Assembly: GCA_964415255.1 (NCBI GenBank) | Contig: CAYQAC010000098.1 | Location: 1 to 19,923 of the forward strand | Direction of reading: 5' to 3' | DNA from: JAHBVY01 sp964415255 | Lineage (GTDB): Bacteria > Myxococcota_A > Polyangia > Polyangiales > Polyangiaceae | DNA: 19,923 nt | Shown: positions 1-7,210 of the stretch, piece after piece | Layout of the letters: each line of letters starts with the position of its first letter | How positions within the stretch are numbered: position 1 is the stretch's first letter | The notes under the pieces: generated by a model | Seen by the model: the letters and a program-made list of their open reading frames with translations, nothing else | What the model was told of the DNA's origin: nothing | The model's database searches: none | Translations under genes and position numbers: made by a program

Positions 1-72
1 TGCGCTGATGAGGGCACTGCGCTGATGAGGGCACTGCGCTGATGAGGGCACTGCGCTGATGAGGGCACTGCG
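1..72. repeat. 17-bp direct tandem repeat, 4.2 copies
   Basis: The unit TGCGCTGATGAGGGCAC is repeated four times without any mismatch and is followed by four bases of a fifth copy. The array runs off the left edge, so its full copy number is unknown. The unit is not a multiple of three and I see no gene through it. It is a simple minisatellite with no spacers, so it is not a CRISPR array. Confidence 0.95.
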
Positions 73-100
73 GCGCGCGGCCTGAGCTACCCAGTGCTGC

Positions 101-406
101 TCAGCTCTCGGTGGGCGCCTCAACGGGCGCCGCCACGCGCCACGCGAGGCCGCTGGCGTCAAACGAGCGCAGCGTGTTGCGCCCGCAGAACGGGCACAGC
201 CAACCCACTTGAAACTGAGGCTGACCTGCGTGAATGGAGTGCGCGGGCGCGACCACCTGCGTGTCCCCCTGAGCTAGCGCGGCCGCGCGAGGGGTGCGGT
301 CGCGCAGGTGCCGCGCCCAGCCACGCGTCACCTGACAGCGCTCGTCTAGCTCCGCCGAGAGGCGTGCCTGGCACTCACAGAGGGTTGAGATGTGCGCGTG
401 CTTCAT
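101..406 (-). CDS. Small Cys-rich protein, possible zinc ribbon (hypothetical)
   Basis: Not a family I recognise. The 101-residue product has a CEC motif at residues 10-12, another Cys at 24, and CPFCG at 71-75 followed by the hydrophobic/aromatic stretch LRSFDASGLAWRV. CxC plus CxxC suggests a single zinc site, but this is inference. The ATG at 404-406 is preceded by AGAGG, a plausible ribosome binding site. It ends in TGA 30 bp from the 17-bp repeat. It lies on the same strand as tRNA-Gly, 150 bp downstream of it. The middle (residues 35-58) is Ala/Arg/Pro-rich and could be a linker. In DNA this GC-rich an ORF of this size can be spurious; the CPFCG motif is the main reason to keep it. Confidence 0.5.
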   Translation of the reverse strand: MKHAHISTLCECQARLSAELDERCQVTRGWARHLRDRTPRAAALAQGDTQVVAPAHSIHAGQPQFQVGWLCPFCGRNTLRSFDASGLAWRVAAPVEAPTES

Positions 407-556
407 GGGTCCTCTCAGCGCCCTGGTGACTGGACAAGGCCGGGGGCGCGTACGCTGGAGCTCCTGGCCTCGGGCTCGCCAGGCGAGATGCCAAGGCCAC
501 GGCGCGCGCCGCCCCGAGCAGGGGGCTGGCGCCTGCGCCAGCCAAACGACCAGCGT

Positions 557-632
557 TGGAGCGGGAAATGGGGCTCGAACCCACGACCCCGAGCTTGGGA
601 AGCTCGTGCTCTACCAACTGAGCTATTCCCGC
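557..632 (-). tRNA. tRNA-Gly (anticodon CCC)
   Basis: Read on the minus strand this is a complete 76-nt cloverleaf. The acceptor GCGGGAA pairs with TTCCCGC. The D-stem is GCTC/GAGC with loop AGTTGGTA. The anticodon stem is CGAGC/GCTCG with loop TTCCCAA, giving anticodon CCC (bases 597-599). The T-arm is GTGGG-TTCGAGC-CCCAT, followed by discriminator T and an encoded CCA. It reads GGG, a codon expected to be used in such a GC-rich genome. A -10-like TATAAG lies 11 nt upstream. Confidence 0.96.
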
Positions 633-643
633 CAACAGGGCTC

Positions 644-649
644 CTTATA
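644..649 (-). promoter_or_regulatory. Probable -10 element of tRNA-Gly
   Basis: TATAAG on the minus strand ends 11 nt before the mature tRNA 5' end, so transcription would begin a few bases upstream of it. No clear -35 hexamer is visible at 16-18 nt. Confidence 0.5.
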
Positions 650-765
650 GCGGCTTCTCGGCGCTGGGGAAGGGGAATTTCATGATCCGACCTCAAAGGC
701 CGCTAAGTCGGCGGAGCCGTAGGGGGGAGCGCGAGCTGGGCCTGTTGACCACGGCCGCTGTGGGC

Positions 766-1746
766 TCAGCCGCCTGCGCGTGGCTCGTCCGTCCCCTCGC
801 GAGAGCGGCCGAGCAACTTGGTGCCGGGCGGCACCGAGCGCGTGAGCCAGGTGTTGCCGCCGATCACCGAGCCAGCGCCGATCACCGTCTCGCCGCCGAG
901 GATGGTGGCGCCTGAGTAGATGGTGACGTCATCTTGAATCGTGGGGTGACGCTTACTCATCACTGCCCGAGCCCCCGCGCGGGTCTGTGGCGAGCGCCGG
1001 GTGCTGAGGGCGCCCAAGGTGACCCCCTGATAGATCTTCACGTTGCGGCCAATTTCAGCCGTCTCTCCGATCACGACGCCAGTGCCGTGGTCGATGAAGA
1101 AGCGCTCCCCAATCCGCGCGCCTGCGTGGATGTCGATGCCAGTCTCTGAGTGGGCGTGCTCGCTGATGATGCGGGGCAGCATGGGCACACCTGACAGGTG
1201 CAGCTGATGCGCGATGCGGTGCGCCGTGATGGCGCGCACCGCTGGGTAGCTGAACACGATCTCCTCGATGCTCTTCGCGGCCGGGTCGCCATCGTAGGCG
1301 GCCACGACGTCCGTGTTGAGCAGCGCCCGCAGACGGGGCAGCTCACGGAACAGCCGGAGCACCACCTCTTCGGCCCAGCCAGCCTCGTGATCTTCACCCC
1401 GGCCGAGCCGCGCCTCATAGCGCATCGCCCGCTGGATCTGCTCTACCAGCGCCTCGAACGCAGGCACTAAGTGCTCGCGCATGGAGCTCTTCAGCGTGGC
1501 CTGGCTCAGCGAGCGTGTGCTGTAAAAGCCCATGAACAGCGCCGGCACCAGGCTGCGGAAGGCCTCGATGACCACCCGGCGACTGGGCAGCAGCGCGCTC
1601 TCGAGGTTGTTGATCTCGAGGGCGCTGTCGTAGCTCGCCGCTAACGCATCAATGGCCTGCTCAAGCTCAAGGCGGGGCGGCGAGGGCATCAAGGTGCAAA
1701 GCTCCAGGCCGCTCAGGTGCGGCGACTCTTCGAACGCGTTTAGCAT
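766..1746 (-). CDS. cysE: Serine O-acetyltransferase (EpsC/CysE type)
   Basis: Transfers acetyl from acetyl-CoA to L-serine, giving O-acetylserine, the first step of cysteine synthesis in the cytoplasm. The 326-residue protein has a helical N-terminal domain (about 20-185) and a C-terminal left-handed beta-helix of hexapeptide repeats (about 200-305). Hallmarks are the active-site DIHAGA at 205-210, DHGTGVVIGETAEIG at 219-233 with the second conserved His, the GVTLGAL turn at 241-247, and a late GGNTWL segment. It is longer than E. coli CysE (about 273 aa), fitting the long EpsC subgroup. I kept the first ATG (1744-1746); an internal ATG at residue 20 is also possible, and neither has a strong Shine-Dalgarno. 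It stands alone, divergent from the crotonase gene. No cysK lies nearby. The acidic/Gly tail after 315 is unremarkable. Confidence 0.93.
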   Translation of the reverse strand: MLNAFEESPHLSGLELCTLMPSPPRLELEQAIDALAASYDSALEINNLESALLPSRRVVIEAFRSLVPALFMGFYSTRSLSQATLKSSMREHLVPAFEALVEQIQRAMRYEARLGRGEDHEAGWAEEVVLRLFRELPRLRALLNTDVVAAYDGDPAAKSIEEIVFSYPAVRAITAHRIAHQLHLSGVPMLPRIISEHAHSETGIDIHAGARIGERFFIDHGTGVVIGETAEIGRNVKIYQGVTLGALSTRRSPQTRAGARAVMSKRHPTIQDDVTIYSGATILGGETVIGAGSVIGGNTWLTRSVPPGTKLLGRSREGTDEPRAGG

Positions 1747-1848
1747 GCTGGCCCTGTGCCGGCTCGCGCCGGCGGGCGAGGTCTAAGGCGCGGGGCGCCT
1801 GAGCGCCAGGGTCTGCCGTGAAGTTCCTGAGGGTGACTACCTGTCTAA

Positions 1849-1858
1849 CCCCCCCCCC
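1849..1858. repeat. C10 homopolymer (minus-strand TT-G10-TTAG)
   Basis: Ten consecutive C in the divergent spacer between the serine acetyltransferase and crotonase genes, inside the string GTCTAACCC... that recurs at 13507-13520. One of six T/G tracts found in spacers of this window. Such a tract is prone to replication slippage. Confidence 0.85.
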
Positions 1859-1949
1859 AACCGAGCCGCTGAAGAACCATTGCATGGGGCGCCGGGGGCT
1901 TGTTGCGCGTCGGAGGATGGGTCACGACTCGCGTGCAGGAGGCGTGAAG

Positions 1950-2814
1950 ATGAGCAAGCGAGTAGGGGTCGAGGTGTCAGAGCGGGTCGCTGAGGTGTGG
2001 CTGAACCGCCCGGAGAAGCTGAACGCGCTGGATCTCGAGCTGCTTGAGGGGCTGGTTCAGGTGGGGGAGCAGCTTCAGGCGCGCTCGGANNNNNNNNNNC
2101 CTGAAGCTGCTCCCCCACCTGAACCAGCCCCTCAAGCAGCTTCAGGCGCGCTCGGATCTGCGCGCGGTGGTGCTGCGCGGTGAGGGCCGCTCGTTCTCGG
2201 CGGGGCTCGACTTCATGAGCTTCGCGGCGCTCGGCGAGGCCGCGCAGCAGCGGATGTTCGAGCGGGAAGGCAGCATCGCGAACCGAGCGCAGCGCGCGGG
2301 TTGGATCTGGCGGGAGCTTCAGGTGCCAGTGGTGGCCGCGCTGCAGGGTCACGTGTTCGGCGGCGGCCTCCAGATAGCCTTGGGGGCTGACCTTCGCATC
2401 GCGGCGCCAGACGCCCAGCTCAGCATCATGGAGATCGCGTGGGGGCTGGTGCCAGACATGAGCGGCACGCGCAGCCTGCTCGGCTTGGTGCGCACCGACG
2501 TGCTGTGCGAGCTGGTGTTCTCAGGTCGGGTGCTGGGCGCAGCGGAGGCGGCGCAGCTCGGGCTCGTGACACGGGTGGCTGACGATCCGCTCACTGCTGC
2601 GCGCGAGCTCGCCCGTCAGATCGCCGCGCAGTCGCCGGACGCCATCGCCTTCGGCAAGCAGCTGATCCACCGCGCGCGGGAGCTAGACCACGCCGCGGGG
2701 CTCGAGCTCGAGGCGACGCTGCAGCGTCGCTTGCTCGGCAGCACAAACCAGCTGGAGGCCGTGACCGCTAAGCTGAGTAAGCGCGCCCCGGAGTTCCGCG
2801 ACCGTGAGCGCTGA
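1950..2814 (+). CDS. Enoyl-CoA hydratase/isomerase (crotonase family), split by an assembly artefact
   Basis: Crotonase-fold enzyme acting on acyl-CoA thioesters. The start ATG at 1950 has a perfect AGGAGG 7 nt upstream. The frame changes across the N-run at 2090-2099. Deleting 2090-2156 (67 bases: the Ns plus a duplicated, inverted segment) rejoins both parts exactly in frame and gives 265 residues, the normal family length. Both oxyanion-hole segments are present: GRSFSAGLDF early and GHVFGGGLQIALGADLRIA in the middle, then MEIAWGLVPDMSGT, the loop where hydratases carry a second Glu and dienoyl-CoA isomerases an Asp. Here the loop reads PDMSG, so the exact reaction (hydration or double-bond isomerisation) is open. 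It is followed after 122 bp by uvrA, with which it has no functional link. The break is almost certainly an assembly error and the gene is probably intact in the organism. Confidence 0.88.
2039..2156. other. Assembly artefact: N10 gap flanked by an exact 41-bp inverted repeat
   Basis: Bases 2039-2079 and 2100-2140 are exact reverse complements across ten Ns, and 2069-2089 is repeated directly as 2136-2156. Removing 2090-2156 restores the crotonase reading frame and a normal protein. This is the pattern of a contig end joined to its own inverted copy, not of a real hairpin. Confidence 0.9.
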
Positions 2815-2857
2815 CGCTCCTTAGTGGTCTCGCTGAGCGCGTGCTTGAGGGCGACCG

Positions 2858-2886
2858 TTGAAGCACTGAACAAAAGATCAGATTTT
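2858..2886 (+). promoter_or_regulatory. Candidate uvrA promoter with LexA-like operator
   Basis: TTGAAG (2858-2863) and GATTTT (2881-2886) are 17 nt apart. Between and overlapping them, CTGAACAAAAGATCAG (2866-2881) is an imperfect dyad, CTGAAC and GATCAG. Its reverse strand ends in GTTCAG, the half-site I recall for Myxococcus-type LexA boxes. The position, across a core promoter 55 bp before the uvrA start, fits an SOS operator. The match is by eye only. Confidence 0.5.
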
Positions 2887-2936
2887 GATGGCGCGCCGTC
2901 GGCTTCTCCTGGATGCTCACGCGTGAGGAGCAGCGG

Positions 2937-5900
2937 ATGACAGGGCGAGCCCAAGGGGCGAAGGGTGGGGGCAGGGGTGAGGGTCGTGGTCAGGGTAAGG
3001 CGCGCGCGGGTTCAAAGGGCGCGCCCCGGTCGCGCGTGGGTTCGAAGGGCGCGCTCCAGTCGCGCGTGGGTTCGGCGGCTCCCGCGCGGCAGCCTAATAT
3101 TGCCACAAGGAAAAAGAGCGTGCTGGCGGAGCTTGAGCTCGACCACGTGGCGATCCGGGGCGCCGCGGAGCACAACCTCAAGTCGGTGAACGTGGAGATC
3201 CCCAAGCGCCAGCTGGTGGTGCTCACGGGGGTGTCCGGCTCGGGCAAGTCGTCGCTCGCTTTTGACACGCTCTACGCCGAGGGTCAGCGCCGCTACGTGG
3301 AGAGCCTCTCCGCCTACGCCCGCCAGTTCCTAGGGCGCCTGGACAAGCCGAAGTTCGACACCATCCGCGGCTTGTCCCCAACCATCAGCATCGAGCAGAA
3401 GACGGCGGGCAACAACCCGCGCTCCACCGTCGGCACCATCACCGAGATCGCGGATTACCTGCGGGTGCTGTACGCGCGGGTGGGGCACCAGCGCTGCCAC
3501 GAGTGCGGCGCGCAGGTGTCGGGGCAGACAGCGCAGCAAATCGCTCATGACCTCGCGGCGCTGCCCGAGGGCACGCGAGTCACCCTGCTCGCGCCGCTGA
3601 TCGTGAACCGCAAGGGGGAGCATCGGGAGCTGCTCGAGCGTGCCCGGGCCGAGGGCTACGCGCGGCTGCGCGTCAACGGTGAGCTCTTGCAGACGGAGGC
3701 GCTCGTCGCGCTCGACAAACGGAGGAAGCACCACGTGGAGGCGGTGATCGACCGCGTCGTGGTGCGCGCTTCGGAGCGCTCGCGGCTGCTCGACTCCGTG
3801 GAGCGCGCGCTCGTCCGCGGGGAGGGCAGCTTGATCGCACAGCTGACCACGGACGCGAGCACGACGGACCGCGTGTTCTCCCAGCACCGCGCCTGCCAGG
3901 CTTGCAAGATCTCGTTCCCCGAGCTCACGCCCCAGAGCTTCTCCTTCAACGGGCCGCAAGGCATGTGCCCTGACTGCAGTGGGCTCGGCACTCGCGTGGC
4001 GATCGATCCCGCGTTGGTGATCCCGGACCACAGCTTGTCGTTGGACGAAGGCGCGGTGGCGCCGTGGGGGCCTGACGTCTCGACCAAGAGCGGTTGGTCC
4101 CACGACTTTCGTAGCCAGATCATCCAGGGGCTAGGCATCGATCCGAAGCGCCCCATCAAGCGCCTCACCCAGCGGCAGCTCGAGCAGCTCCTGTACGGCA
4201 CAGGCAGCCGCACTTACCAAGTGAAGTGGCGAGGCAAGACGGGCACGGGCCAGTTCGAGACCGAGTGGGAGGGCCTCATCCCGCGGCTGATGCGGCGCTT
4301 CGCGGCGACCCAGAGCGAGCGCTCCAAGGCCTGGTACGCGCGCTTCATGGGGAGCACGCCGTGCGCCAGCTGCCGTGGCGGTAGGCTGCGCGCCGAGAGC
4401 GCCGCGGTGGAGGTGGGTGGGGTGGGCTTGGTCACGCTATCGGCCATGACCATCGAGCGCGCGCACGCGGTGCTGCGCGAGCTTCGCCTGACGGAGGCGG
4501 AGCGCACCATCGCCAGCGAGGTACTGAAGGAGGTCGAGAGCCGGCTCTCGTTCTTGCTCGCCGTGGGCCTCGGGTACCTGTTGCTCGATCGCGTGGGGCC
4601 GACCTTGAGCGGCGGGGAGTCGCAGCGCATCCGTTTGGCGAGCCAGGTGGGCTCCGAGCTCACCGGCGTGATCTACATCTTGGATGAGCCTTCCATCGGG
4701 CTCCACCAGCGCGACAACCAGCGCCTGCTAGCCACGCTGATGCGCCTGCGTGACATCGGCAACAGCGTGGTGGTGGTGGAGCACGATGAGGACACCATCC
4801 GCGGCGCGGATCACGTGATCGACTTTGGCCCAGGCGCCGGGGTGAACGGGGGGCGAGTGGTGTACGCGGGCAGCGCATCAGGGCTGCTCCACGCGCGGGA
4901 CTCGCTCACGGGCGAGTACCTGTCGGGCAAGCGGCGGGTGAGCGAGCCGCGCACGCCGCGTGAGCCCGTAAGCTTCATTGAGGTGGAGGGTGCCCGCGAG
5001 AACAACCTGAAGGATCTCAGCGTGCGCTTCCCGCTCGGGGTGCTGACGGCGGTGACCGGCGTCTCTGGGGCTGGCAAGAGCACCCTGGTGAACGACGTGC
5101 TCTACCCCGCCGCGGCGAGGGAGCTAAGCGGCGCTAGCATGCGCGTCGGCGCTCACAGCGCGGTGCGGGGCTTGGCTCAGCTGGACAAGGTGATCGACAT
5201 CGATCAGCGCCCCATCGGCCGCACCCCGCGCAGCAACCCAGCGACCTACATCAAGGTGTTCGACGAGATCCGGCAGCTCTTCGCGGAGCTGCCCGAGGCC
5301 CGCGTGCAGGGCTACCAGCCCGGGCGCTTCTCCTTCAACGTCAAGGGTGGCCGCTGCGAGGCCTGCGAGGGCGACGGCGTGCGCCGGGTGGAGATGCATT
5401 TCCTCGCGGATGTGTACGTACGCTGCGAAGAGTGCGAAGGCCGGCGCTTCAACGAGGCAACGCTCGCGGTGCGCTACCGCGGCCTCAGCATCGCCGACGT
5501 GCTCGCGCTCACGGTGCGAGAAGCGCTCGACCTGTTCAACGCGCACCCCAAGGTGCGAGACCCGCTCGCGCTCTTGGCGGAGGTGGGGGTGGATTACCTC
5601 CACTTGGGTCAGCCCTCGCCGACCTTGAGCGGCGGGGAGGCGCAGCGGATCAAGCTAGCGCGTGAGCTGTCACGGCGCGACACGGGCAAGACGCTCTACA
5701 TCTTGGATGAGCCGACCACCGGGCTCCACTTCGAGGACGTGCGGCGGCTGCTTGAGGTGCTAGAGCGCCTGGTGGACGCCGGCAACACCGTGGTGGTGAT
5801 CGAGCATCACCTGGACGTGATCCGCGCGGCAGATTGGATCATCGATTTGGGCCCGGAGGGTGGCCCCGGCGGCGGCGAGCTGATCGCGGAGGGGCCGCCC

Positions 5901-5960
5901 GCGGTGATTGAGCGCGCCCAGGGCTCCGAGACGGGGCGCTTCTTAAGTCAGCGTGACTGA
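2937..5960 (+). CDS. uvrA: UvrABC excinuclease subunit A
   Basis: Damage-recognition ATPase of nucleotide-excision repair; it dimerises and loads UvrB on lesions. I start at ATG 2937 because GAGGAG lies 6 nt upstream; an in-frame ATG at 2913 lacks this. The product is 1007 residues, against about 940 usually, because of a Gly/Arg/Ser/Ala-rich N-terminal extension of about 60 residues. Then come Walker A GVSGSGKSS at 98-106, zinc-module Cys pairs (CHEC, then CQAC...CPDC with 20 residues between), signature LSGGESQR at about 557 and LDEPSIGLHQRDN. The second half has Walker A GVSGAGKST at 708-716, the zinc finger C807-x2-C810-x19-C830-x2-C833, signature LSGGEAQR at about 897, and LDEPTTGLH. All ATPase and zinc motifs are intact. 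It converges on the acyl-CoA dehydrogenase pair. A GTCAG dyad overlaps its stop codon. Confidence 0.98.
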   Translation: MTGRAQGAKGGGRGEGRGQGKARAGSKGAPRSRVGSKGALQSRVGSAAPARQPNIATRKKSVLAELELDHVAIRGAAEHNLKSVNVEIPKRQLVVLTGVSGSGKSSLAFDTLYAEGQRRYVESLSAYARQFLGRLDKPKFDTIRGLSPTISIEQKTAGNNPRSTVGTITEIADYLRVLYARVGHQRCHECGAQVSGQTAQQIAHDLAALPEGTRVTLLAPLIVNRKGEHRELLERARAEGYARLRVNGELLQTEALVALDKRRKHHVEAVIDRVVVRASERSRLLDSVERALVRGEGSLIAQLTTDASTTDRVFSQHRACQACKISFPELTPQSFSFNGPQGMCPDCSGLGTRVAIDPALVIPDHSLSLDEGAVAPWGPDVSTKSGWSHDFRSQIIQGLGIDPKRPIKRLTQRQLEQLLYGTGSRTYQVKWRGKTGTGQFETEWEGLIPRLMRRFAATQSERSKAWYARFMGSTPCASCRGGRLRAESAAVEVGGVGLVTLSAMTIERAHAVLRELRLTEAERTIASEVLKEVESRLSFLLAVGLGYLLLDRVGPTLSGGESQRIRLASQVGSELTGVIYILDEPSIGLHQRDNQRLLATLMRLRDIGNSVVVVEHDEDTIRGADHVIDFGPGAGVNGGRVVYAGSASGLLHARDSLTGEYLSGKRRVSEPRTPREPVSFIEVEGARENNLKDLSVRFPLGVLTAVTGVSGAGKSTLVNDVLYPAAARELSGASMRVGAHSAVRGLAQLDKVIDIDQRPIGRTPRSNPATYIKVFDEIRQLFAELPEARVQGYQPGRFSFNVKGGRCEACEGDGVRRVEMHFLADVYVRCEECEGRRFNEATLAVRYRGLSIADVLALTVREALDLFNAHPKVRDPLALLAEVGVDYLHLGQPSPTLSGGEAQRIKLARELSRRDTGKTLYILDEPTTGLHFEDVRRLLEVLERLVDAGNTVVVIEHHLDVIRAADWIIDLGPEGGPGGGELIAEGPPAVIERAQGSETGRFLSQRD
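3000..3076 (+). repeat. 30-bp tandem repeat within the 5' end of uvrA
   Basis: About 2.5 imperfect copies of a 30-bp unit (CGCGCGTGGGTTCGAAGGGC as core) encode the 10-residue repeat SRVGSKGALQ in the N-terminal extension of UvrA. The unit is a multiple of three, so copy changes would keep the frame. Confidence 0.8.
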
Positions 5961-5992
5961 CGTATTGCGGCCGTGCGTGTTTTTTGGGGGGG
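5947..5992 (+). terminator. Possible 3'-end signal of uvrA: GTCAG dyad followed by T6G7
   Basis: GTCAG-cgtga-CTGAC (5947-5961) overlaps the uvrA TGA stop. T6 then G7 follows at 5980-5992. The 5-bp stem is short and is 18 nt away from the T run, so it is not a standard intrinsic terminator. The same two elements recur in the 17693-17975 spacer, which is why I list them. Confidence 0.35.
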
Positions 5993-6040
5993 TGCACCGC
6001 GCGGCCACTGAGCACAGCATCCAGTCAGCTAAGCGGACCT

Positions 6041-7207
6041 TCAGTCGAACAGCGCCGCCGCGAGCGCCGCTTTGTGGTGCGCGGCGTCGCCCAGCGTCGC
6101 GCGCGTCCACAGCATGCGCTTGAAGTAGAGCTGCACGTCGCACTCCCAGGTGAAGCCGAAGCCGCCGTGGAGCTGCACGCCCTTCTGCACCGCGTAGGAG
6201 AGCATCTGCTCGCCGTAGGCCTTCGCCATGCGCGCGGCGCGCTCGGCCACCTCCGGCTGATCGATCAGCCGTGAGTCGCTGAGCGCCGCGCCAGCGCCGA
6301 GGGTCAAGCTGCGCGCCAGCTCAAGCTGACACAAGGTGTTGACGATGGGGTGCTTCACCGCCTGGAAGGAGCCGATGGCGCGCCCAAACTGCTCGCGGGT
6401 AGCGGCGTAGTCGCGGGTGAGCTCCAGCACCTGCTCGCCTGCGCCCACCATCTCCGCGGCGAGCACGGCGTAGCCGAGGGTGCACACACGCTCGAAGATC
6501 CGCGCGCCGTCCCCCTGGAGCCGGCGATCGTGCGGCACCCGCGCGCGATCGAGCACCAGCCGCGCGCTCCTGCGCGTGCTGTCCACGCTGAGCTCCGGCT
6601 CGGCCTCCACCCCGGCTGACGGGAGGTCAAGCACGAACAGGCCCACCTCGCCGCGGTGGTCCACGGCGGGCACCACCGCGAGCGTCGCGCTCATGCCGAA
6701 CGGCACGTGGGCCTTCACCCCGGTGAGCTGCCAGGCGCCGTCCTTTGGCTCTGCTCGGCAGCTCACCTGACGAGGCCCCCAGGCGCCCTTCGGCTCACCG
6801 AAGGCGAAGGTGGGGAGCAGCTCGCCGCTCAGCGCCTCGGGGAGCCAGCGCCCGCGGTGCGCCTCGTGGCGGCTCAGGCTGATGGCGTGGGTCGCTAGGA
6901 GCGCGCCGAACAGCGGGCTCGGCATGAGCGCGCGCCCGAGCTCCTCCCACAAGAGCATCAGGTGGAGCTCGTCGAGCCCGGCGCCGCCGTAGGACTCTGG
7001 CAAGGTCAGGCCCAGCCACCCGAGCTCGAGGACGCGGCGGTAGAGCGCGCGGTCGTAGCCCAGGGGGTCGCCATGCAGGGTGCGCGCGTGCTCCCGCGGG
7101 CTGTTTTCCTCAAGGAAACGCCGCGCCTGCTGGCGGGTGAGCGCGTGCTCGGTGGTGAAGCCGAAGGCGTGGGGGACGGGGGGGATCAGGGAGGTGACGT
7201 CTTGCAT
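6041..7207 (-). CDS. Acyl-CoA dehydrogenase, probable partner subunit of a heteromeric enzyme
   Basis: FAD-dependent alpha,beta-dehydrogenation of an acyl-CoA. The 388-residue protein has the three ACAD domains in order: an N-terminal helical domain with LGLTLPESYGGAG at 66-78, a divergent middle beta domain, and a C-terminal helical domain with REQFGRAIGSFQAVKH at 271-286 and QLHGGFGFTWE at 345-355. The middle domain has FGEPKGAWGP (136-145) where typical members have a TEPGSGSD-type flavin-binding motif, so this subunit looks degenerate there. The ATG lies 3 nt after the stop of the upstream acyl-CoA dehydrogenase (TGA-GCC-ATG), so the two are translationally coupled. Adjacent unequal ACAD pairs are known to form alpha2-beta2 enzymes (for example the FadE pairs for steroid side chains in mycobacteria). 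That this pair does so is inference, and the substrate is unknown. Confidence 0.9.
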   Translation of the reverse strand: MQDVTSLIPPVPHAFGFTTEHALTRQQARRFLEENSPREHARTLHGDPLGYDRALYRRVLELGWLGLTLPESYGGAGLDELHLMLLWEELGRALMPSPLFGALLATHAISLSRHEAHRGRWLPEALSGELLPTFAFGEPKGAWGPRQVSCRAEPKDGAWQLTGVKAHVPFGMSATLAVVPAVDHRGEVGLFVLDLPSAGVEAEPELSVDSTRRSARLVLDRARVPHDRRLQGDGARIFERVCTLGYAVLAAEMVGAGEQVLELTRDYAATREQFGRAIGSFQAVKHPIVNTLCQLELARSLTLGAGAALSDSRLIDQPEVAERAARMAKAYGEQMLSYAVQKGVQLHGGFGFTWECDVQLYFKRMLWTRATLGDAAHHKAALAAALFD

Positions 7208-7210
7208 GGC

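Noticed and set aside
1..72. CRISPR-like array
   Set aside because: The copies are contiguous without spacers.
2039..2140. Long hairpin or transposon end formed by the 41-bp inverted repeat
   Set aside because: It surrounds Ns inside a gene and its removal restores the frame exactly, so it is a scaffolding error.
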